NCBI GenBank assembly: GCA_937873265.1
Contig: CALMVL010000247.1
Span: 1,332-40,304, forward strand
Reading direction: 5' to 3'
Length of the DNA stretch: 38,973 bases
DNA from: an uncultured Granulicella sp.
GTDB lineage: Bacteria; Acidobacteriota; Terriglobia; Terriglobales; Acidobacteriaceae
The translations under genes were made by a program, and so were the position numbers. The notes under the pieces are model-generated. The model ran no database searches and had not been told where the DNA came from. It saw only the letters and a list, made by a program, of their open reading frames with translations. This document shows positions 31,262 to 38,973 of this stretch, one piece after another (positions within the stretch are counted from its first letter, which is position 1; each line of letters starts with the position of its first letter).

Positions 31262-33448
31262 TCAAACAAGCCACGACGTCAGCTGAAACAGCAGCTGCTG
31301 CGCATCCAGCCAGAGGTTTGCAACCTTGTGCGCCGGCACATGGTTCTCGTCCGTGGTGTAGCTGTTATTGAACAGGTCGCGGTCGAGCAGCACCGTATGG
31401 TCCGGGTCCACCTCAGCGGAGCGGATTTTGCTGTTGCGGATGTAGGTGAAACGCGTCCACCGGTCGACCCCGTCCCAGTGTTCGCGCACACGGCTGCCAT
31501 CTTCAAAAACAACCTCGACGGTAACCGGCAGCAGGAACTCGCCGCGCCGGCGAAGGACAACGGTATCGCGGTACTGCGTGTTCTTGGTGTCCTTCGGCTC
31601 AGGCAGCCACCACTGCACGCGATCCGAGCTGACCGAGTCCACCGCGTAGTCGAGAACAGCAGTGCCATAGACAGCCTGATTGAAGTAGGGCCGCAGCGAA
31701 GAGCCCGTTGGAACAAGGGTCGTAGGCGCGGCACCGAGACTACTGGTGAGGTTAGGTAGCGTTCCAGCCGGCGCTGCAGTCCCGTTCGCGGCGGGCAGAT
31801 ACAGTGTGGGTGCACCGGAGGAGGGCGTGGTGGGGGTGAACGTGCCGGTAGCCCGGCCCCGGGCGATCGCGACCTCCTCGATGGTTCGCAGGAAATCTTC
31901 GGTGGTCGGGTGCGTGAAGCGATACCGCATGAAATACGTATGCATCGCTTCGCGCATCGTGTCCGGGCCAACAATCCCTTCGAGCGTCGCCAGCAGTGTG
32001 GCGGATTTTCCGTAGGTGACGCCGCCGTAGGAGGAGCTGTTGCGAAATTTAAAGGCCCAACGCGTCACTGGATCCAGGTCTGGCGCGCTGAGGTATTCCA
32101 GACGTTCGTTCGAAGCATCGCCTAGGTTCGCCCAACGAAAATCGAAGCCCGATGTCTTCGGTCCAAGCAGAGACCCGAGCACATTGACCTCGGTGTACGA
32201 ATTGATGCCCTCATCAAGCCACGCGTCCTCGAATTCATTGGTGGCGACCATGCCGTACCAGTACTGGTGGCCAAACTCGTGTTCCGTGACGACCTCCGTA
32301 AGGTGGGTGGGTTCGAACCACGAGGTACCGCCAGTGAACAGCGTGGGGTATTCCATGCCGCCGATCTCCGACCCCGGCTCCGGATCGATGACGGTGATGA
32401 TCTTGTACGGGTACGGTCCGTACCAGTCGTTAAATTTCTGAAGGGTTTGCGTAGTGACCTTCAGGTATCGCGGTCCGGCATCGGGGTGTGCGGCGAGCGC
32501 GAGCACATGCACCTTCACCGGCCCCATCGACCCGACATATGTCCCATCGGTCACATAAAAATGCGGGCTAGCCGCCCACGCGAAATCGCCGATGTCCTCG
32601 CCGTAAAACGAGAGCGTCTTCGTCCCATCCCCGTTCTGGATTTCGCCGGTAGGCACGCCGGAGGCGCCGACAACATACCGTCGCGGCAGCGTCAGGTGGA
32701 CGTTGAAAGTGGCAAAGTCCGAGAAGAATTCCGTGGTCGAGTGGTACTGGTGGCAGTTCCACGCGCCGTGCCAGAACACGCCCAGCTTCGGATACCACTG
32801 GCCACCCATGATGAAGTCACGCTTCCACCCATTGCGAGCAATCGAAAGCGGGAACTGGTCGTGGAATCGAATGCGAAAGGTGATCGAATCACCCGGCGCG
32901 AGCGGCTGCGGCAGAGCAAGCTCGGCCACGGTATGATCCTGCGCATTGCCGTCGTCGGGCGCAATATAGTGCATCTGGCCGGTTAGGTCGCCAACGTTAT
33001 CCGCAGTGATCTGTGTGATGGTGATGCCGCCGACCTTCTCCTTTGGATAGTCGTCCTCTGTCTCGTTGTCGCGGATACCGCCGCCGAAGTGCGTCTCCGA
33101 CGTGAATGTCGACTCTGGGCGGAACGCATTCAGGTACAGATGAAAGGGAAAGCGCGTGAGCGGTTGGCCGGTCAGGTTCTTGTACGTCAACGCCTCGGTC
33201 CCATCGAGCGATTTCTGATCGGTGTCGATCTTGGCGTCCAGCGTATACGCAACGACGCGGGTCGAGAGCGGCTGGCCGTTCGGCGAGTTCGTCGCAATGC
33301 TGTACCCCGGCGATCGCAAAGAATTCGTAGACGCAACAGTCAGCGGCCCGGACTGCGCACGGGTGGCTACCGCCTCCAGGGCGAAAAGCGCGGCAGCGGC
33401 AAGCGGAAAGAGCAGGGGACGCGGCATGAGGGGATTGTAGGGGCGCAT
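31262..33448 (-). CDS. Exported M1-family zinc metallopeptidase
   Basis: A 728-residue gluzincin aminopeptidase. A signal peptide ends near ATRAQSG (about residue 30). The N-terminal beta domain (residues 60-280) has the M1-type LYLNAF. The catalytic domain has PGSEIGGMEYPT, a GGMEY variant of the GAMEN motif. Zinc ligands are His390, His394 and Glu413 in HEFGH and WLDEGINSY. A short C-terminal domain of stacked strands (VEVVFEDGSRVREHWDG) follows. It probably acts in the periplasm. Its ATG directly follows the TAG of the methyltransferase gene (TAGATG), suggesting coupling. A later ATG (33427) is possible. Confidence 0.92.
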   Translation of the reverse strand: MRPYNPLMPRPLLFPLAAAALFALEAVATRAQSGPLTVASTNSLRSPGYSIATNSPNGQPLSTRVVAYTLDAKIDTDQKSLDGTEALTYKNLTGQPLTRFPFHLYLNAFRPESTFTSETHFGGGIRDNETEDDYPKEKVGGITITQITADNVGDLTGQMHYIAPDDGNAQDHTVAELALPQPLAPGDSITFRIRFHDQFPLSIARNGWKRDFIMGGQWYPKLGVFWHGAWNCHQYHSTTEFFSDFATFNVHLTLPRRYVVGASGVPTGEIQNGDGTKTLSFYGEDIGDFAWAASPHFYVTDGTYVGSMGPVKVHVLALAAHPDAGPRYLKVTTQTLQKFNDWYGPYPYKIITVIDPEPGSEIGGMEYPTLFTGGTSWFEPTHLTEVVTEHEFGHQYWYGMVATNEFEDAWLDEGINSYTEVNVLGSLLGPKTSGFDFRWANLGDASNERLEYLSAPDLDPVTRWAFKFRNSSSYGGVTYGKSATLLATLEGIVGPDTMREAMHTYFMRYRFTHPTTEDFLRTIEEVAIARGRATGTFTPTTPSSGAPTLYLPAANGTAAPAGTLPNLTSSLGAAPTTLVPTGSSLRPYFNQAVYGTAVLDYAVDSVSSDRVQWWLPEPKDTKNTQYRDTVVLRRRGEFLLPVTVEVVFEDGSRVREHWDGVDRWTRFTYIRNSKIRSAEVDPDHTVLLDRDLFNNSYTTDENHVPAHKVANLWLDAQQLLFQLTSWLV

Positions 33449-34141
33449 CTAGCGGGTTGATACGAAATTCTTTGCCGGAAGTTCCGTTTCGCCGCGCTTG
33501 GTCCAAAGCTGGGACGTAAGCAGGCCAGATAGGAAGTGGCGCTCGGCCGTGCAGACCAGACCAACCCGCCGGAACACCCGGTCGTGCTCCGGCAGCCGCG
33601 TCACCCGCAGTCCGGTCAGCACCCGAAAAATCAGGTACAGCGACCGAACCAGCAGCAGGCCGACAACCCGCATCGGGCCGCTCTCCGGAATGCGGAACTC
33701 CGAGACCAGCCAGAGCGCCCCGGGCGCCAGATGCGGCACGATCTGGCTGGTCAGTTGATCGACCTCGGCTGGGGTAAGGCAGTCCAGAAAAAAGTGAGTG
33801 ACCACGATGTCCGGCTGAGCACCAGGCAACATGCTGAGCGCGTCTCTCGGGTGCGTGTGCAGGCGTTCCGCGGCATCGGGCGTCGCGGCCATGCAGCGGC
33901 GACGCAGCTCTGACAGCATGGCCGTGCTTGTATCAACGGCATCAGCGTAGAGGCATCGGTTTTGTGCCATCAGGCGCGCGAGAAACCGGCCATCTCCGTC
34001 GCCGAACACAAGGGCACGGCGGCACGCGCCAAGCTGCGGAAGAAAGCACTGGCGCGTGCGCTCAAGCAGCGGACCCAGCGTAAGGTACTCAAGGCTCTGG
34101 TAAAGCCGCGCGAGACGATCGAAGTCGGCCGGCGCCTTCAT
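33449..34141 (-). CDS. Class I SAM-dependent methyltransferase
   Basis: A 230-residue methyltransferase. Motif I is RRALVFGDGDGRFLARLM. Motif II (acidic, ribose-binding) is LYADAVDTSTAML. Motif IV is PDIVVTHFFLDCLTP, followed by a post-motif LAPGALWLVSEF. A hydrophobic segment with VVGLLLVRSLYLIFRVLTGLRV (about residues 158-179) suggests membrane contact and a lipid-like substrate; the usual UbiE-like quinone enzymes also show this. The substrate is unknown. Its ATG overlaps the previous gene stop by four bases (ATGA), and its stop abuts the M1 start. So the three genes form one transcription unit. Confidence 0.85.
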   Translation of the reverse strand: MKAPADFDRLARLYQSLEYLTLGPLLERTRQCFLPQLGACRRALVFGDGDGRFLARLMAQNRCLYADAVDTSTAMLSELRRRCMAATPDAAERLHTHPRDALSMLPGAQPDIVVTHFFLDCLTPAEVDQLTSQIVPHLAPGALWLVSEFRIPESGPMRVVGLLLVRSLYLIFRVLTGLRVTRLPEHDRVFRRVGLVCTAERHFLSGLLTSQLWTKRGETELPAKNFVSTR

Positions 34142-35118
34142 GCCGCGCGGTGGAGCCACAGCAGCGGCAGCGGGGTGAGCAGAACAAGGTCGGCCGCCGC
34201 CCGCAACGTCAGCGGCGAAAGTTGGCCGCGACCCTGATCGAGCAAGGCAAGCAGCGCGGCGGAAGAGGCGACGGCCAGCATCGCGGGCTGGTGCAGCGCC
34301 GCGCTCAAAAGAATGCTGATCCCCATCAGCCCCGCAGCGCTCGGCAGCAGCGCGCGAACCGCCGCTCTGGTCAGGGGGTGCGGCTCAGGCCCGGCAGTCC
34401 GCGAGCTTGCGGCCGGGCGAAGGTGCTCCCAGCGGTAGATGTAGAGGCAGTTCAGGCTGCACAGTCCAGCAAACAGGATCGCCAGTGGAAGGATCTGCAA
34501 CCCCGCCGCCGGCGCCAGCGCGACAGCCGGAATGCTGACCGCGGCCGAGAAAAATACGCCGACCGAGATCTCTTTGGGCATCCGGTGCGCGCTGCCCGTC
34601 GCGTGGATCAGAACAAAATAGGCAAACAACAACGAACCCAGCACAAGATCGAGGCGAACGGTGGTGAGATCAAGCCGGCGTAGGCACACCGCAAGCGCAA
34701 CGGCACAGACGCCGAGCAGCACAAGCAGCCGCCGCCGGTGCCGGTGGTGGAAGTAGTGGCGCGCTTCCAGCCCTGCATGGACCGCGTCAACCGCCGCGGT
34801 ATCGATCGGTCCCGACGCGGGCGCGATGAGTTGGCGTGTGTCCAGCAGCCGGTCGGCGACGTATAGCATCCACACCGCCAGAAACATGGAAACGGGAGCG
34901 CTGGGCGATAGGTGCTGGCGCAGCGAGGCGGCGAAAAACACCGTCCAGACCGCTGCCACCGAAGGTGCGTCCAGCGAGAGCAGATGCCACAGCTCCAGAA
35001 GGTCGCGCGCGAGCGCAGGAAGCGAGGTGGTCGCGGCCGCGTGGAGCTTTGTTGCGAGGCTCGCACGCATATCGCGCGGGTCTGTCGCACGGGAAGTATC
35101 GCTGGAGATCTGCGGCAT
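34138..35118 (-). CDS. UbiA-like polytopic membrane protein
   Basis: A 326-residue membrane protein with about eight hydrophobic helices. The first cytoplasmic segment reads VWMLYVADRLLDTRQL, which recalls the Asp-rich prenyl-diphosphate-binding NDxxDxxxD of UbiA enzymes (here ADRLLDT). A second element, SLNCLYIYRWEH, is in the position where UbiA enzymes carry a second acidic motif, but it lacks the expected Asp residues. So this is a UbiA-like protein, possibly non-catalytic, or an unrelated membrane protein. The start at 35118 (weak GGGAAG) is preferred to the longer frame, which crosses ytxH. It overlaps the methyltransferase start by four bases. Confidence 0.6.
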   Translation of the reverse strand: MPQISSDTSRATDPRDMRASLATKLHAAATTSLPALARDLLELWHLLSLDAPSVAAVWTVFFAASLRQHLSPSAPVSMFLAVWMLYVADRLLDTRQLIAPASGPIDTAAVDAVHAGLEARHYFHHRHRRRLLVLLGVCAVALAVCLRRLDLTTVRLDLVLGSLLFAYFVLIHATGSAHRMPKEISVGVFFSAAVSIPAVALAPAAGLQILPLAILFAGLCSLNCLYIYRWEHLRPAASSRTAGPEPHPLTRAAVRALLPSAAGLMGISILLSAALHQPAMLAVASSAALLALLDQGRGQLSPLTLRAAADLVLLTPLPLLWLHRAA

Positions 35119-35405
35119 AGCTTCCCGTTGGGACGCCGCGGAGGCGGCCGGAGTCGTCCCGTCTGCCTGCAATCGACCCGCAGCCGCAAACGGCGCACTT
35201 CGCAACTGCGTTTCAGTCGGCAGATGGGCCGTATACGCGCAAACTCCGCATTCAGCCGCCGAAACGCAACCCTCGGCTCTGGCGCCGCATCCACCACCCA
35301 GGTAACGATTTGGCAGGACGTCCGCCACAACCCGAAGGACTCGGGCCAGATCTTCCGCAACGAGCAAAGTGAAACACAGTCGAGTTCGAAAGAGGAGGAG
35401 TTTAC

Positions 35406-35792
35406 ATGGCAGACGACAGCAGCGTTGGCGGATTCGGATGGTTTCTCGCAGGCCTCGGCATTGGTGCCTTGGTCGGCGTTCTGTATGCGCCAAAAGCCGG
35501 CAAAGACACGCGGGATGATCTGCTAGCCGCGTCCCTGGATGCTCGCGATCGTGCCGGTGCTCTCGCGCAGCAAGGAAAAGAAAAGGCCGCCGACTATATC
35601 GATCAGGGCAAGCAGCAGGCAAGTGAATATATCGACAAGGGCAAGCAGTACGTCGATCAGAGCAAGTCGCAGTTCGCCGATTACGTCGAAAAGGGCAAAG
35701 GTCTCGTGCAGGATCAGCAGACGCGGGTCGCGGCAGCGGTTGACGCCGGCAAGACCGCGTACCAGGGAACGACGTCTGAAGGCAAAGCCTAA
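35406..35792 (+). CDS. YtxH-domain protein with LEA-like repeats
   Basis: A 128-residue protein. The YtxH domain is at the N-terminus: one hydrophobic helix (FGWFLAGLGIGALVGVLYA) and the signature APKAGKDTRDDLL. The rest is a charged helical region of 11-12-residue repeats (YIDQGKQQASE, YIDKGKQYVDQ, YVEKGKGLVQD). This resembles late-embryogenesis-abundant proteins and general stress proteins. GAGGAGG eight bases upstream of ATG is a strong ribosome-binding site. The downstream gene has a related long helical repeat layout, so the two may act together in envelope or desiccation stress (inference). Confidence 0.88.
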   Translation: MADDSSVGGFGWFLAGLGIGALVGVLYAPKAGKDTRDDLLAASLDARDRAGALAQQGKEKAADYIDQGKQQASEYIDKGKQYVDQSKSQFADYVEKGKGLVQDQQTRVAAAVDAGKTAYQGTTSEGKA

Positions 35793-35820
35793 CCACCGGT
35801 TCGGTGCGCAGTGATACGAG

Positions 35821-35863
35821 GAGGTCCGGTCAACCGTGGCGCGATGCGCTCGGACCGGACCTC
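35821..35863 (+). terminator. Strong stem-loop between ytxH-like and repeat-protein genes
   Basis: GAGGTCCGGTC (35821-35831) is the perfect complement of GACCGGACCTC (35853-35863), with a 21-base loop that contains a nested GCGC/GCGC pair. The tail is TCTCTT, a modest T-run. It may end the ytxH transcript partly, or act as an RNA-processing or attenuation structure in front of the next gene, 28 bases away. Confidence 0.55.
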
Positions 35864-35891
35864 GTCTCTTGGATGAAAGCGGAGGAACGCG

Positions 35892-36869
35892 ATGATGTCA
35901 GCACATCTGGCAGTTTCCGGGATGTGGTTGCAAGGAGCAGATTACGCGTCATCAGACACCATGAAGGTGCTGATGTGGGCTGTTATAGTCATCGCCTTTT
36001 GCTCCTTTGTTCAGTTCTGCGTGGTCGTCGGGATCGCCTTGGCAGGTCTCAGGATCTATAAGAACGCGGAAAAAGCGCTCACCGAGGCCAAAGGCAAAGC
36101 CTACCCGCTGATCGGTACCGTGCAGGGCGTCGTTCAGGATGTTCGGCCCAAGATCGTGTCCATCACCGAGAGCGTCAAGAACATCATCGAAGACGCCCGG
36201 CCAAAGATCGCCTCGGTAACCGCGAGCGTCCAGTCCATCGTCGAGGATGCGACACCAAAGGTGAAGGCGGTCACCGAGAACGTCAAGACCATCTCCACCA
36301 ACGTCGCCGAAACCAGCACCACCTGGAAAGACAAGGCTAAGGTCATCGCCGACGATGTAACCGAGACAGTGGGCGATGCGAACAAGAAAACCCGTGCGCA
36401 GGTCGATCGTGTCGATAGTATGGTGAACTCGGCATTCACGGCGACCAGCGAAGTCGCTGCCAAGATTAATCATGGTATTCGCGTTCCGGTAAACGAGGTC
36501 GTCGGTTGGGTTAACGGCCTCAAAGCCGGTATCGACAAGCTCTTCTCGCACAAGAAACAGGTTTCCACTCCCGGACCATCCGTCACCGGTAAGCCGAACT
36601 CCGGTTCCCCGATCAGCGACGTCGCCTCTTCGAGGCAGACAGCGGAACCGGACTACCCGCCAACCGCAACAAGAGAATCAGCTCCGCCGGTGATCAGCGG
36701 CAGCACCTATGGAGCAGATCACACCCAGGCCGTTGCAACCTTGGCGGCGGAGCAGGACGTGCTTTCCGACCCATCGTCTGCTGTGGCTCCAAGCCCCGGT
36801 GCACAGGAGGTTGTAGATCGCTTCCTAAGCAGCCAAGGCGAGGACGACCTCCCGAAGCCGGTCTATTGA
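35892..36869 (+). CDS. Membrane-anchored protein with 18-residue helical repeats (DUF948-like)
   Basis: A 325-residue protein. One transmembrane helix (about residues 26-52, [27 protein letters not shown]) precedes a long helical segment. Three near-identical 18-residue units repeat ([53 protein letters not shown]), followed by longer coiled-coil ([22 protein letters not shown]). The C-terminal 90 residues are Pro/Ser-rich and disordered. The pattern is like DUF948/apolipophorin-type helix proteins of the envelope. GGAGG seven bases ahead supports the double ATG start. It follows ytxH on the same strand. The function is unknown. Confidence 0.75.
   Translation: MMSAHLAVSGMWLQGADYASSDTMKVLMWAVIVIAFCSFVQFCVVVGIALAGLRIYKNAEKALTEAKGKAYPLIGTVQGVVQDVRPKIVSITESVKNIIEDARPKIASVTASVQSIVEDATPKVKAVTENVKTISTNVAETSTTWKDKAKVIADDVTETVGDANKKTRAQVDRVDSMVNSAFTATSEVAAKINHGIRVPVNEVVGWVNGLKAGIDKLFSHKKQVSTPGPSVTGKPNSGSPISDVASSRQTAEPDYPPTATRESAPPVISGSTYGADHTQAVATLAAEQDVLSDPSSAVAPSPGAQEVVDRFLSSQGEDDLPKPVY
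36144..36305 (+). repeat. Three in-frame 54-bp repeats
   Basis: Three consecutive 54-base units (each 18 codons) inside the helix-repeat gene, starting at 36144, 36198 and 36252. The first two are the most alike. A further partial unit lies just upstream (VQGVVQDV). Confidence 0.75.
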
Positions 36870-38017
36870 GGTGAGGTCGTTGACTGTGCGTTGGGCGCAG
36901 TGGTAATCCAGCCGCCGCCCACTACCTCATCGCCCTGGTAGAAAACCGCGGACTGCCCCGGCGTCACGGCCCGTTGCGGATCGTCGAAGGTCGCCCGTAC
37001 GAGGTCGTCTGAGACGCGGGTGAGGGTTGCAGCGGCCGGCTGGTGCCGGTGCCGAATCTTTGCGGTCACACGAATCGATCCACGCAGATCCTCAACAGCA
37101 ATCCAGTTCAGACGATGGGCGAACAGCTCCTGACTGAGTAACTCCTGATCCGTACCGACCTCGACGCGATGTGTCTCCGGATCGATCGACAAGACATACA
37201 GCGGATTCGTGCTCGCGATCCCGAGACCCTTTCGCTGCCCGACTGTGAAGGCGTGGATGCCCGTGTGCCGCCCGACAATATCTCCGCTGGTGCTCACGAG
37301 TTCGCCGGAACTGTCCGGCATCTCGCGCTCCTGCTCATGGAGGTACGCGCGGAGGAACGCGGTGTAATCTCCGCCAGGAATGAAGCAGATCTCTTGCGAA
37401 TCCGGTTTGCTCGCGACTCTCAGGCCGGCATCGGCCGCCAGGTTCCGGACGTCTGGCTTCCGCATCTCTCCAAGCGGGAAAAGCGTGTGGGCAAGCTGCT
37501 CCTGCGTAAGCCCGAACAGAAAGTACGTCTGATCCTTGGAAGCATCCGCAGGTCGGGAAAGAATCCATCGGCCGCGCTCAGGATCAAAATGGTTGCGCGC
37601 ATAATGGCCCGTTGCGATCCGGTCTGCCCCGATCGATCGCGCCGTAACCAGCAGCTGATCAAACTTCAGGTGATTGTTGCAAAGTGTGCACGGGATCGGC
37701 GTCCGCCCCGCCAGGTATTCGGAGACAAAGGGCTGGATCACGTCAGCCTCAAAACGCTGCTGCTGGTTGACCAGGTAATACGGGATGCCGAGCTGCTCCG
37801 CCACGCGACGGGCGTCGTAGACGTCATCGATCGAGCAGCATCGCCCCTGCACGGATTCGGGCATGCCTTCATGGTCCGCCAGACGGCGTTGATTCCAAAG
37901 CTGGAGTGTAAGACCGATTAGCGTGTAACCCTGCGCGTGCAGCAGAGCAGCCACCGCGGAAGAGTCAACCCCTCCCGACATAGCTACCGCGATCGTGTTG
38001 TTGGACGCAACAAACAT
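36863..38017 (-). CDS. mnmA: tRNA-specific 2-thiouridylase MnmA
   Basis: Thiolates uridine 34 of tRNA Lys, Glu and Gln. The 384 residues fit the family. The PP-loop is [17 protein letters not shown]. The next hallmarks are [14 protein letters not shown], the catalytic Cys in [23 protein letters not shown], and [14 protein letters not shown]. The second catalytic Cys is in SQEICFIP, and a C-terminal barrel with [11 protein letters not shown] follows. The ATG at 38017 gives a normal start; an upstream frame to 38092 adds a non-homologous leader. Its stop overlaps the repeat-protein stop by seven bases, tail to tail. Confidence 0.97.
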   Translation of the reverse strand: MFVASNNTIAVAMSGGVDSSAVAALLHAQGYTLIGLTLQLWNQRRLADHEGMPESVQGRCCSIDDVYDARRVAEQLGIPYYLVNQQQRFEADVIQPFVSEYLAGRTPIPCTLCNNHLKFDQLLVTARSIGADRIATGHYARNHFDPERGRWILSRPADASKDQTYFLFGLTQEQLAHTLFPLGEMRKPDVRNLAADAGLRVASKPDSQEICFIPGGDYTAFLRAYLHEQEREMPDSSGELVSTSGDIVGRHTGIHAFTVGQRKGLGIASTNPLYVLSIDPETHRVEVGTDQELLSQELFAHRLNWIAVEDLRGSIRVTAKIRHRHQPAAATLTRVSDDLVRATFDDPQRAVTPGQSAVFYQGDEVVGGGWITTAPNAQSTTSPQ

Positions 38018-38224
38018 GGTGGAGTGACCGCTCTTCCGCCTCTGACTCGCCAGCAAGCCATCTGGCGACGTTCTGCGCGCGGCCAAAGCCAACGCCTCTT
38101 GTAGAAGAACGATGCCGATCGCGTTCTCTGGCGTCCTATCTAGTCTAGCTCGTCTCAGAACCCGCTGTCGCGATCTCCGAGACTGCTTCGCGACGCCTCT
38201 ACCCTCAAACCACCGCGAGCCGAC

Positions 38225-38973
38225 CTACCCCGCAGCCCCGACCAGCAGAATCGGCATTGTCGGCGTCGTCGATCCACCTTCATCCTCGATCGTGATCGCG
38301 AACGCCTTCGCCTCCACCGCCCCCGCCAGTCGCGGAGACACCAGCGTCGCATTTCCCCTAGCATCCGGCGAGAACGTTCCCGCTGGCACCGGAGCCGCCC
38401 CGTTCGCTGGCAGAATCCATAGCTCATACACCTTGTTGGCCCCCGGAGCAGCCAGACCGCTGCCCTGGAATACCAGCGTCCCCCGGCTCGCCACATACGT
38501 CGCTCGTCCCGTCGGCTCCGGCTTGCTCTTCGGTGCGGTCAGCGTCACCCGCAACGCTGTCCGATCCGTCAGGGCATCGAGCACCTCCCGCGCCCGGGCC
38601 GCCTCCGTCCGCAGCTGCTCCTCCCGGCTCGCCTCGGCCGTCAGCTTCGCCGCGTCCGCCGAAACCGTCGCCTCCAGCAACTGCTGCCGCTGTGCCGCTG
38701 CCGCCTGCTGCGCCGCCATCTGTGCCGTCAACTCCTGCACCCGGGCTGTCTCTTGCGCCAGCTCCGTCGTCTCCTGCTCCCGAGCTGCCCCTACCTTCGC
38801 CGCGCCCGCCCGCGCCTGCTCCGCCGCCGCCCTCGCCTGCACCGCCGCCTGCTCCGCCTCCGTCTTCCCCGCCGCCAGCGCGTCCGTCCGTCGCTTCTCC
38901 TCCGCCACCGTCGCCGCCAGCGCACCCCGCTGCCGCGCCGCCTCTTCGGCCGAGGCCGACACCTCCCCCGAAG
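38225..38973 (-). CDS. RskA-type anti-sigma-like protein, 3' part (truncated by window end)
   Basis: The frame stays open to the edge of the window, so only the C-terminal 249 codons or so are seen. The first 140 residues are an Ala/Glu/Gln-rich coiled coil. The final 100 residues carry the anti-sigma-K factor (RskA) C-terminal domain. Signature elements are KVYELWILPANGAAPVPAGTF, DARGNATLVS and AFAITIEDEGGSTTPTMPILL. RskA domains are periplasmic or extracytoplasmic parts of membrane anti-sigma factors that control an ECF sigma factor. The N-terminal anti-sigma helices and TM segment, if present, lie outside the window. A possible internal GTG start is at 38962. Confidence 0.7.
   Translation of the reverse strand, partial: SGEVSASAEEAARQRGALAATVAEEKRRTDALAAGKTEAEQAAVQARAAAEQARAGAAKVGAAREQETTELAQETARVQELTAQMAAQQAAAAQRQQLLEATVSADAAKLTAEASREEQLRTEAARAREVLDALTDRTALRVTLTAPKSKPEPTGRATYVASRGTLVFQGSGLAAPGANKVYELWILPANGAAPVPAGTFSPDARGNATLVSPRLAGAVEAKAFAITIEDEGGSTTPTMPILLVGAAG

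Noticed and set aside
35119-35796. N-terminal extension of the UbiA-like frame across ytxH
   Set aside because: The extra residues look random and run opposite the YtxH gene, which has a strong ribosome-binding site. A start at 35118 was used.
1-38973. CRISPR arrays, tRNA/rRNA genes, IS elements, prophage genes
   Set aside because: No regularly spaced repeats, no cloverleaf or CCA-ending RNA pattern, no transposase or integrase motifs were seen by eye. The Uma2 gene alone is not evidence of a mobile element.

Overview
The window is GC-rich, densely coded chromosomal DNA. It reads like a member of the Acidobacteriota, most likely class Terriglobia (Terriglobus, Granulicella, Edaphobacter and relatives). 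I infer this from the protein flavour, the mix of a PilMNO-type secretion/pilus cluster with an HpnI-like hopanoid glycosyltransferase, tandem ArnT-like GT-C enzymes, an HspR-type regulator and a YtxH protein, and the lack of any plasmid or phage backbone. I could not run a database search, so the taxonomy is an inference. I saw no rRNA, tRNA, CRISPR array or insertion sequence.

Layout. (1) 94-8353: a type II secretion / type IV pilus-like assembly cluster. It holds a GspF/PilC platform protein, a GspE/PilB ATPase, PilM/GspL-like, PilN-like and PilO/GspM-like proteins, a GspC/PilP-like protein and a long glycine/serine-rich pseudopilin. The last genes overlap by 1-4 bases and are probably translationally coupled. 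An oppositely oriented hdeD-like gene and a 470-base non-coding stretch separate the platform gene from the rest. No secretin or prepilin peptidase is in the window. (2) 8393-13260: accessory genes: a Uma2-family nuclease, an exported YCF48/BNR-repeat protein, a DHA2 drug-efflux transporter and a lipoprotein. Two possible tiny ORFs lie in the gap between the BNR protein and the transporter. (3) 13446-22529: a dispersed heat-shock set: dnaK followed by a 56-residue small protein, dnaJ, and an HspR-like MerR regulator. Each of dnaK, dnaJ and hspR has its own dyad just upstream. Between them lie a GT-C-like membrane protein, a DUF4760-like protein, a Nei-type DNA glycosylase and a membrane-anchored SDR. 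(4) 22600-27912: an envelope-lipid block with an HpnI/ceramide-glucosyltransferase-like enzyme facing two tandem ArnT-like GT-C glycosyltransferases. (5) 28058-31198: exopolyphosphatase (Ppx/GppA) whose end overlaps a convergent SixA phosphatase, then a membrane protein. (6) 31262-35118: a tightly packed minus-strand group of a UbiA-like membrane protein, a methyltransferase and an exported M1 metallopeptidase. (7) 35406-36869: a YtxH/LEA-like protein and an 18-residue-repeat membrane protein, followed by convergent mnmA and the C-terminal part of an RskA-type anti-sigma protein that runs off the window end.

Nothing here is a clear-cut new defence or mobile system. The best leads are the divergent, secretin-less assembly cluster with its Glu5-lacking pseudopilin, the three heat-shock dyads around an HspR homologue, the structured intergenic stretch at 1340-1527, the Nei homologue whose fourth zinc ligand is Asp, and the HpnI-ArnT pairing.
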